Shown one piece after another: positions 35,808 to 42,668 of a stretch of 64,000 nt of DNA. This DNA is from Chryseobacterium sp. Leaf404 (lineage in GTDB: Bacteria > Bacteroidota > Bacteroidia > Flavobacteriales > Weeksellaceae). Made by a program: the position numbers and the translations under genes. The notes beneath the pieces are model-generated. The model was not told where the DNA came from and ran no database searches. It saw only the letters and a program-made list of their open reading frames with translations. The stretch is taken from contig NZ_LMQM01000011.1 of NCBI RefSeq assembly GCF_001424145.1, positions 180,476 through 244,475 on the forward strand. Reading direction: 5' to 3'. The number at the start of each line of letters is the position of its first letter. Position 1 is the stretch's first letter.

Positions 35808-36536
35808 ATGAAAAGAAAAAATTTGATCTTATTCATGATTTCATTCATTGCATTATCATCTTGTACGAATAAATTATTTAACTACGCCCTTACCAAAAAA
35901 GGCATTTACGATGAAAAAATTTCTGTAAGTAAATTTAATTTCAAAGACAAGCAAATTGTTTTCTTTCCTATGCACCATATCGGAACACAAAACTTTTATT
36001 CTGATGTGAATACTAAAATTGACTCTTTACAAAAGTTAGGGTTTTTCTTTTACCTTGAAAATGTTACAAGCAAATCATCAGATAAACAGGATTTGATGAA
36101 ATTAAGAAAAATTATGGGAATGGGATTACCGAATGGAGGATATGAAAAAATTCTTGACTCAATAATGCTTGAAAAAAATTTAAAATTTACAAAAGAAATT
36201 AAATTTCAGCCTGCTTATGCAGATTGGAGACTTAATAGTATAAATAGCAAAAATGTAGATGCTACGGTGCCTGAGTTAATAAAATTTTATGAAAGCAAAT
36301 ATGGTGAGATTAAATTAGAAGAATGTGATTTAAATACTCCGGATATAACTAATAGCACGAAATGTTCTTATAGAAAAAACGAAAGAAAAGCCTACCAAAT
36401 TTTAGTACTTAATTACAGAAATAATTTAATCGCCAATAAAATAAACGATAACTCAAAACAGAAAATTGCTCTGATCTACGGCGCGGGACATTATGATGGC
36501 ATTAAAAAGCTTTTGGATTCTTTAGAAAAACAGTAA
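35808..36536 (+). CDS. lipoprotein with TraB/GumN (Tiki)-like fold
   Basis: 242 residues. Lipobox ALSSCT (Cys about 19). Then VVFF-type strand with PMHHIGTQNFYSDV near 48-61, FFFYLENV near 77-84, and a C-terminal IALIYGAGHYDGIKKLLDSL near 222-240. The H-x-G, Glu after a strand, and GAGH motifs are those of the TraB/GumN/Tiki and EreA/ChaN-like hydrolase superfamily. A metal-dependent hydrolase at the membrane surface is the best guess. Low codon GC compared with core genes, in keeping with the accessory region. Confidence 0.65.
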   Translation: MKRKNLILFMISFIALSSCTNKLFNYALTKKGIYDEKISVSKFNFKDKQIVFFPMHHIGTQNFYSDVNTKIDSLQKLGFFFYLENVTSKSSDKQDLMKLRKIMGMGLPNGGYEKILDSIMLEKNLKFTKEIKFQPAYADWRLNSINSKNVDATVPELIKFYESKYGEIKLEECDLNTPDITNSTKCSYRKNERKAYQILVLNYRNNLIANKINDNSKQKIALIYGAGHYDGIKKLLDSLEKQ

Positions 36537-36537
36537 A

Positions 36538-36577
36538 TGACACATCCAATGTTGGCGCAAGCGTCCCGGTTGTGTCA
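36538..36577. repeat. 40-bp imperfect palindrome after the lipoprotein gene
   Basis: TGACACATCC (36538-36547) pairs with GGTTGTGTCA (36568-36577) at 9 of 10 positions; inside lies GGCGCAAGCGTCC, which can fold again. It is markedly GC-richer than its flanks. Looks like a mobile fold-back or a conserved intergenic structure; the sequence is not a CRISPR or attC site by motif. Confidence 0.55.
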
Positions 36578-36628
36578 ACAATTACAAAATCACCAACATA
36601 TTTGACAAACATCAAAAACCGACAAAGA

Positions 36629-37090
36629 ATGGGACTCTTAGACTTTATATTCAAAAAAACGATAAAACTTGAAAACGAATTCTTTGGGACAATGTTATTT
36701 CAAGCAGACAAGAAAGATTCACTGAAAAGTTATTTTGAATGTAAGAGACATTTTAAACCTTCAGACCAAAAAATAGAAATCGGAATAGATGGAGAAATAA
36801 CCGGGCCGACACAAAAACAAATTGATTTTTTTAAAAGTATAGAAGATAATTATTTAACCATTACAAAATCAATTACACCACTCATCGAAGATGAATTTGG
36901 AAATTGGAAAGATGGCTTTAAAATCATTGATTTTCATAAAGAGTTTGAACCCGTTTATTTACGACTTCAAAGATGTATAAGCAAACCAATAATATGGGAA
37001 ATTGCTTTTGAAAGTGAACACGATAGAAATCACACTTTTACATTTATAATGTGGGACTTTGAAGCAAAAGAAATATTAATTGACGGGTAA
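36629..37090 (+). CDS. hypothetical protein
   Basis: 153 residues from the ATG (MGLLDFIFKK); a GTG-initiated longer frame runs through the palindrome upstream and is rejected. No signal peptide. Sequence features: FKPSDQKIEIGIDGEITGPTQKQIDFFKSIEDNY near 40-75, an aromatic/acidic WDFEAKEILIDG end. The layout (DGEITGPTQ-Q-FF) recalls immunity-type or DUF2262-like proteins, but I do not recognise the family with confidence. Confidence 0.65.
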   Translation: MGLLDFIFKKTIKLENEFFGTMLFQADKKDSLKSYFECKRHFKPSDQKIEIGIDGEITGPTQKQIDFFKSIEDNYLTITKSITPLIEDEFGNWKDGFKIIDFHKEFEPVYLRLQRCISKPIIWEIAFESEHDRNHTFTFIMWDFEAKEILIDG

Positions 37091-37107
37091 ATTACAAAAG
37101 CACAGAA

Positions 37108-37569
37108 ATGACATTCAGAGAAGCAAAAATTGAAGATATAAAGCAGATTCAGGTTGTCAGGAATTCTGTTAAAGAAAATATGTTGTCCAATCCGGATCTG
37201 GTAACAGATGAAGACTGTGAGGAATTTTTATTTGAGAGAGGAAAGGGTTGGGTTTGCGAAATTGAAGATCAGATCGTGGGTTTTGCAATTGCCGACCTGA
37301 AAGAAAATAACATCTGGGCACTTTTCGTACATCCTGAATTTGAAGGTATAGGAATCGGGTCAAAACTTCAAAACATAATGCTGGATTGGTATTTTGAAAA
37401 CGGAAAAGAGAATGTCTGGCTTGGAACCGCACCCAACACAAGAGCCGAAAAATTTTATTAAAAATCTGGCTGGACAAAAAACGGTATGCACGGAACTAAT
37501 GAAGTAAAGTTTGAAATGTCTAAAAAACAGTGGGAAGATAGCAAAAAAGCATTCCGTCGAGGTAATTAA
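37108..37569 (+). pseudogene. GNAT N-acetyltransferase with premature stop
   Basis: Codons 1-117 encode a GNAT domain: FREAKIEDIKQIQVVRNSV, an acetyl-CoA loop region (WALFVHPEFEGIGIGSKLQ), WLGTAPNTRAEKFY. A TAA (37459-37461) follows, but the same frame continues with KSGWTKNGMHGTNEVKFEMS and a further tail to a second TAA at 37567-37569. That downstream piece is exactly the missing last GNAT strand (FY-x-KSGW, then ...VKFEM). One base change explains the lesion. The product would lack its final beta strands and is probably inactive, unless the TAA is read through. Confidence 0.85.
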
Positions 37570-37759
37570 GTATTTCGTTAATACCGTCAATCACTCTGTT
37601 GAGGCAATCAACCATTTTGAATAGCCGAAAAACCACTCTGAAGAAGTAATCAATCATTCTGAAGAGACAATCAACCATTCTGAAGAGACAATCAAGTACT
37701 CCGAAGAGACAGTCAACCATTCCGAAGAGCCAATCAATTACTCCGAAGAGGCAATCAAG
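37550..37759 (+). repeat. 21-bp minisatellite encoding a heptad (HSEETIN)
   Basis: Ten imperfect 21-bp units in one frame read HSVEVIK, YFVNTVN, HSVEAIN, HFE*PKN, HSEEVIN, HSEETIN, HSEETIK, YSEETVN, HSEEPIN, YSEEAIK. The frame is broken only by one TAG in unit 4. The first unit overlaps the 3' end of the GNAT pseudogene. Unit length and register suggest an old coding array (a heptad coiled-coil protein) or a 21-bp slippage minisatellite. Both strands are open across much of it. Confidence 0.8.
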
Positions 37760-37815
37760 TACAATTCATTGCATTTCAGCACTTTACAGACTTATTGATA
37801 ATATTAATTTTCCAA

Positions 37816-38022
37816 AACAAAAAACTTGTCGATACGATTTTTCAAAATCTACTCGAAGTGACGATATTATCAAACCATACAAAACACACTCCGTCAGTTC
37901 GAGTGTTTTTCGAAGCAAAGCGGAGAAAAATCTATCGAGAAGCAGTGAACAAAAAACAAAATCTATTTGTAAAACAAAAACTTCTCGATACGATTTTCTG
38001 CAAAAATCTACTCGAAGTGACG
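37816..38022. repeat. dispersed repeat with direct and inverted copies (TCGATACGATTTT / CTACTCGAAGTGACG)
   Basis: Copy A (37816-37863) and copy B (37972-38022) share TCGATACGATTTT, then AAATCTACTCGAAGTGACG. Between them (about 37896-37949) lies a related inverted piece (CGAGTGTTTTTCGAAGC ... ATCTATCGAGAAGC). The words CTCGA and TCGAG face each other, so each copy can fold. This appears to be a Flavobacteriia intergenic repeat family. It produces a spurious open frame at 37795-38055. Confidence 0.7.
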
Positions 38023-38099
38023 CTTCTAACAAAAAAAATCCTCTCAAATAAATGAAAGGATCCAATGAATAAGTATGAAATTATACAAGTGTTGTAATT

Positions 38100-41000
38100 T
38101 TACTGAACAATAATTTTAAAATTACTGTTTAAATTATCTCCTGATACGTTCAGAATATAATTTCCTGATGCTTTTTTACCTCCGAAATTTAAATTAAATG
38201 TTCCGTTTCCGTTGGCATTTAATTTCTCTTTCAGTATCACTTTTCCACTCATATCAATAACCGTAGCCGTAAGACTTGATTTTTTGTACTCAGGAAGTTT
38301 AATGTTGATCTGATCTTTCACAGGATTAGGGTAAACTGATCCTACATTTTTGCTGATGCTGAATTCCGCGTTTGCCAGCACTCCCTGACTGTACAATGCA
38401 GTAATTTCAGTCGGTGTTAAAGCATAGTTATACATCTTCAGCTCATCGAAAGCACCTTTGTAAGGAGCAGAAGCATTCGTTGTAGCCTGGAATTCAAGTT
38501 CACCAATGTTTCCAATGATGAAATCACTCGCTTCACCAATTCCGCCAACCGCAGTTTCATCAGTTTCCGTCATAAATACACCGTTTCTGTAAATTCTGAT
38601 CTTGTGAGCCGTAATATCTCTCTGAATAACCACATTCACCCATGTTCCGTTGAAATAATTGGCAATAGGAGATGTGATTTCTTTTTTAGTTACATCATCA
38701 TCAATGGCAAATCTCAGCTGACCACCTTTCATTTCTATGTTGAAACGTTTTCCTGTAGCACCTGTCGCAGTATTCTTAGTAATTGAACCTTTACACAAAA
38801 CATACAGACTCGTTGCAGAAGAAGATGGGATCATACTTGCCGGAGCTTTCATCCAGTATGAAATGGTGAAAGAATTGGTATTAAACATAATTTCATCCTG
38901 ATGCGGAATACTTGCTATGTAAGGCGTAGCTGAAGTTCCCGGAGCGGTAGCCAGATCCAGAGCAAAATTTTCTTTTCCCGGAACCCTTACACTTGCGTTG
39001 TCATAAGCTACATTTAAAGTTCCGTTGTTGGCATAAGTGGTTACATCGGCAATCTGCTCACCATCCCCCGGTGTTTCAGAAAAAGGCCAGTTTCCTACCA
39101 AAGATGGCGTCAAAGCACGGAAATTCCATACATCACCTGTTACCGAACCAAGATTGTTTGAAGAATCTATTCTCCAGTAATAATTGGTGGCTGTATTTAA
39201 ATTGCTCAACTGATAAGAAGGTGTTGCAGAATAAGGAACAGTAGCAACGTTGCTTAAATTCTGAGGATCTGTTCCGAAATAAACGGTAAAGTTGGTTGTA
39301 TTGGTACTTCCTGTCCATTTTAAAAGTAAATTTCCATTGGTAAAATCTACACTTAAATTATTGTTGGCAGGCGTTGGTGTTGTCGCTTTAGTTGGGGCTG
39401 AAGGTACTGGCGGTGTGGTAACCGATGCATTGGATGTGTAAACTGAAGAATCTGTAGCATTTACCGCTTTCACTCTGTAGTAATATTGAGTATTTGGTGT
39501 TAAACCTGTTTCATCATAACTCGTGGAATTGGCAGGAAGTGTTGCAATAACTGTCCAGGCTGTTCCATTTGGCGAGCGTTCTAAAATGAAGTTGGTTTCA
39601 TTGTTAGAATTATCACTCCAGTTCACTGTTAACGAACTTGCAGCAGGTGTTCCTGAAGTTAAGGCATTGGTAAAATTTACTGCAGTTGGCGGATTCACAA
39701 AATCCGGAGCAGCAGTGTTTGGTAAACCATTGATGTAAACTTCAATATTTAAATAAGGGGCATTGGTAGTGCTTACATTTAAAGCATCTCCAACATTAGG
39801 ATTGAGTCCGTTGGCGGTTTCCCACGCATCCGGCATTCCGTCGTTGTCGGTATCTAAAGGAGCCGGAGCACCGTAAATATGACCTGCGCCACCATTGGTA
39901 AATCCGTATTGAGCAGTCAGGTCACTTTGTACATAGACATACGCAGCTGCAGTTCCTTTAGACTGTAAATCTGAAACCATTAAACCATCTACCTGATCAC
40001 GCTTGGGATAAGATGCTCCGACACCTGCAATAATATTATTGTATGCATCAACAGCTGATAATGCAGGATTTTTCATCGGATAATCATAAGATGTCGACTG
40101 AATCGCAGTGGCATCCCCGACAGGATATCCCGTTAAATCCTGAGGAACCAAAGTTCCGTCTAAAACTCCGTTTTTATTGTTATCAAAATAATTTCCGGAA
40201 CCGTACAAGTTAAAGTTGGCATTCCCAACGCTGAAAGGTGTTGTCACTGAACTGCTCGTATTCGGACCTCCGATAAAATAATTGTTGATGATATTCACAT
40301 AAGAAGCTCCGGCAGAATCTCCACCCATGATGTAAGCCTCTCCGGATTGCGTGTGGCCGTAAGTATTGCCATAATTTCCCCAGTTGTAAACGACATTGTT
40401 TACAAATTCGTTGATTCCTTTTACTTTATTGTTTCGGGTTTTGTTGCAGATGTATAAATTCCCGATCAAACTGATCTTCCCACCAGCGGAAGGCTGCATC
40501 AAACCGCCTGCTGAATGATTGTGACGGTGCATTCCCTGTCCGATAATTGAATTCTGAATGGTAATATTATCCGGACTGTTGCCATTATTGTCCCAGTTTA
40601 CAGAGAAAACCTCATCAGTTCCCCAGGTAAAAGTCATGTGATCCAGAATAATATTGGCACCATTGGAAATCCCCGATGCATCCTGATTCTGAGCAGTTCC
40701 ACCGTAGCGGATACGCATATATCTGGCAATCGTATTATTCGATCCTGAGAAAGAAACCCTTGGTCCTAAAAACAAAATTCCTTCTCCGGGAGCGGTTTGT
40801 CCGGCAATTGTAGTATTGGCAGCAACTGCAACTACTGATTGCAGATTAACAATCCCTCCCACTTTAAAAATCACAAATCTTCCGGGCTGGCTCACCGCAT
40901 CACGGAAAGACCCCGGCCCGCTGTCATTCAAATTTGTAACCAGATAGATCTGAGGATTGGCAGCTCCTCTTGCTCCGGTAGTAAATCTTCCGAAACCTGT

Positions 41001-41111
41001 AGCTTCGGGAAAAGCTAAAGTCTGCGCATCTAAACCCGCTGCGGATAAAGTCAATCCACAAAACAGCAAAGATTTTAGAGCTTGCTTCATGAGTAAAGTT
41101 TTCTTGTTCAT
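38100..41111 (-). CDS. very large secreted pectate lyase-like protein, T9SS
   Basis: 1003 residues. Signal peptide to about residue 29 (LLFCGLTLSAAGLDAQ). A parallel beta-helix domain (about 30-420) resembles PL1 pectate-lyase-like proteins: FPEATGFGRFTTGARG, VTNLNDSGPGSFRDAV, FKVGGIVNL, ANTTIAGQTAPGEGI and DHMTFTWGTDEVFSV. A thrombospondin-3-like calcium loop (DTDNDGMPDAWE) follows near 425, then two fibronectin-III domains (about 470-665), a LamG-like jelly roll (about 670-910) and a T9SS sorting domain (SVYPNPVKDQINIKLP ... end). It would act on pectin or a related polymer at the cell surface. Alternative start at Met8. Confidence 0.88.
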   Translation of the reverse strand: MNKKTLLMKQALKSLLFCGLTLSAAGLDAQTLAFPEATGFGRFTTGARGAANPQIYLVTNLNDSGPGSFRDAVSQPGRFVIFKVGGIVNLQSVVAVAANTTIAGQTAPGEGILFLGPRVSFSGSNNTIARYMRIRYGGTAQNQDASGISNGANIILDHMTFTWGTDEVFSVNWDNNGNSPDNITIQNSIIGQGMHRHNHSAGGLMQPSAGGKISLIGNLYICNKTRNNKVKGINEFVNNVVYNWGNYGNTYGHTQSGEAYIMGGDSAGASYVNIINNYFIGGPNTSSSVTTPFSVGNANFNLYGSGNYFDNNKNGVLDGTLVPQDLTGYPVGDATAIQSTSYDYPMKNPALSAVDAYNNIIAGVGASYPKRDQVDGLMVSDLQSKGTAAAYVYVQSDLTAQYGFTNGGAGHIYGAPAPLDTDNDGMPDAWETANGLNPNVGDALNVSTTNAPYLNIEVYINGLPNTAAPDFVNPPTAVNFTNALTSGTPAASSLTVNWSDNSNNETNFILERSPNGTAWTVIATLPANSTSYDETGLTPNTQYYYRVKAVNATDSSVYTSNASVTTPPVPSAPTKATTPTPANNNLSVDFTNGNLLLKWTGSTNTTNFTVYFGTDPQNLSNVATVPYSATPSYQLSNLNTATNYYWRIDSSNNLGSVTGDVWNFRALTPSLVGNWPFSETPGDGEQIADVTTYANNGTLNVAYDNASVRVPGKENFALDLATAPGTSATPYIASIPHQDEIMFNTNSFTISYWMKAPASMIPSSSATSLYVLCKGSITKNTATGATGKRFNIEMKGGQLRFAIDDDVTKKEITSPIANYFNGTWVNVVIQRDITAHKIRIYRNGVFMTETDETAVGGIGEASDFIIGNIGELEFQATTNASAPYKGAFDELKMYNYALTPTEITALYSQGVLANAEFSISKNVGSVYPNPVKDQINIKLPEYKKSSLTATVIDMSGKVILKEKLNANGNGTFNLNFGGKKASGNYILNVSGDNLNSNFKIIVQ

Positions 41112-41429
41112 TTAATATTAATTTTGTGTTAACCAAGCTACCCACATTGCAAAACATGAGCATCCTGCGCCATCCTGCTACGGTTTAAAAATCAAATATT
41201 TAGGTTTTAAATTATTATTTACAGCAGGTTGACAGAAATTTAATTTGTTGGAAATCATTGGGGGAATGACTTGATAATATATTTTAATGAAGCTTAAAAC
41301 TTATTTTTCTTCAGAAACGAAATTGTCTGAAGGGATTTTAATAAATCAACTGTTGAAGATTTTTGTTATATTTGGTTATAGTTTGGATTGATGCGATGTG
41401 TCAATCTGAAAGTTAGCTGTAATATTAAA
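41112..41429. other. 318-bp intergenic region between divergent genes
   Basis: AT-rich. Two CCTGC words near 41160-41180 and a TTTGG-rich stretch before the 41430 gene. I see no TAnnTTTG box with good spacing for either gene, no LacI-type operator like the one before the other pectate lyase, and no credible ORF. Confidence 0.4.
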
Positions 41430-41882
41430 ATGAAACTGCACGAAACGAAATTTAACGAAATCAAAAAATTACTAAAAGATAAACTTGGCGAGGAAGTTAT
41501 TGCGTATGAGGAACACGGAACACAATTTATTGAAATAAAAAATACTAAATTTTGGTTAACAATTGACGAAAATGAATTCACTGTTGGATATGGCTTAAAT
41601 CACACACATTTTAGTGAAGAATATGATAATTTGTTTGAAGGTATAATTCAAGCATTTGATTTATTAACGAACAAAGTAAAGACAACAAATTTTATAAAGG
41701 GAAATACAATTTTCAAAACCATAATTGAGATAGAATATCCGAATTTACAATTTGTAACTATTGGAGAAATAGGTATTATATTTTTCCCATATTGGAAAAA
41801 AACAAAAATTGTAAATTCTATATCCAATCCAGTGATTGATAAAAAAGAAATTGAAAACGAAGTGAATAAAATAATTAACTGA
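41430..41882 (+). CDS. hypothetical protein
   Basis: 150 residues from the ATG giving MKLHETKFNEIKKLLKDKLGEE; two earlier possible starts (TTG 41388, ATG 41391) add a stretch unlike the rest. Soluble, acidic, beta-rich with KFWLTIDENEFTVGYGLNHTHFSEEYDNL near 40-70. Shape and composition are like small immunity-type or SMI1/DUF-like cytoplasmic proteins, but I cannot name it. Surrounded by decayed genes. Confidence 0.6.
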   Translation: MKLHETKFNEIKKLLKDKLGEEVIAYEEHGTQFIEIKNTKFWLTIDENEFTVGYGLNHTHFSEEYDNLFEGIIQAFDLLTNKVKTTNFIKGNTIFKTIIEIEYPNLQFVTIGEIGIIFFPYWKKTKIVNSISNPVIDKKEIENEVNKIIN

Positions 41883-42000
41883 AAATTTTACGGCTAACAT
41901 GAATTGTGTAAAAAACAAACATTTTAAGCACTTTTTACAATAAAGCAATATTTAAAAAGCTGTATCCTAACAAGACTATAAGGTAAAACAAAAAATTTTT

Positions 42001-42481
42001 CTGAATCAAAGCCACAATAAAAATTCATATGAAATTTTAGTTTATGATTTTACTGGAGAAGTCTATGCGATTTGTCCGAATTGTGATAAAAAAGCAATCG
42101 TAAAATCTGAAAAATTTTATGATGAAAAATATGAAAGTAATTTGTACGAATTGCGGGTTTAATAAAACTCCTGAAAAAGAATATAGTGGACATTCAAACA
42201 TAAAAATCCAAATAAATTATTAAAAAATATAGTTATAATTAGAGGAGGAACTGACCCATATTTTCAATTACCATTATGGTTATCAATGAACGTTGGAGAA
42301 AAATTTATTTTGGGCATATAATTATGAACATTTGAACTTTATCAAGGTCTTTGTTTCTGTTAAATTGAGAGAAAGAAATATTGAAAATATGAGTAACAAA
42401 AGCTTAGGAAGCAGGTTACCAAAATGGATTACATCACATAAAAATAGAGATTTAATCCTGAAAGCTATCGAAAAAACTTGA
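42001..42481 (+). pseudogene. decayed TFIIB-type zinc-ribbon protein gene
   Basis: Fragments in successive frames: YEILVYDFTGEVYAICPNCDKK..., then VICTNCGFNKTPEKEYSG, then GGTDPYFQLPLWLSMNVGE, then FWAYNYEHLNFIKVFVSVKL and NKSLGSRLPKWITSHKNRDL to a TGA at 42479. Together they match, in order, a bacterial protein with two CxxC pairs followed by a DPYF-LPLWL / WAYN-EHL / LGSRLPKW-NR module. At least three frameshifts separate them. No intact copy is in the window. Confidence 0.75.
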
Positions 42482-42617
42482 AAAAAAATAATACTGATGG
42501 CAGCATGAACTGTGCAAACATAAATCAAAACCCAATGACAGTTCTCAAAAGAATTTATTACTATCAAAAGTAAATGGTTTTAAACAAAACTCCACTCAAA
42601 ACTATTCCACGATAACA

Positions 42618-42650
42618 GAAAAATCCCTCTCAAAACTGAAAGGGATTTAT
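42618..42650 (-). terminator. terminator downstream of gcvP
   Basis: Stem AAATCCCT-C-TC / GA-A-AGGGATTT around an AAAACT loop, followed by TTTTTC on the minus strand, 19 bp after the gcvP stop. Confidence 0.7.
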
Positions 42651-42668
42651 TATATAAAAAACTTTTAA

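Noticed and set aside
36538..36577. integron attC site
   Set aside because: The palindrome lacks the RYYYAAC/GTTRRRY core pair, and no integrase is in the window.
37550..37759. CRISPR array
   Set aside because: The 21-bp units are contiguous, with no spacers, and read as heptad codons; no cas gene is nearby.
37795..38055. 86-codon open frame on the plus strand
   Set aside because: It is built from the direct and inverted copies of a dispersed repeat and has no gene-like features or promoter.
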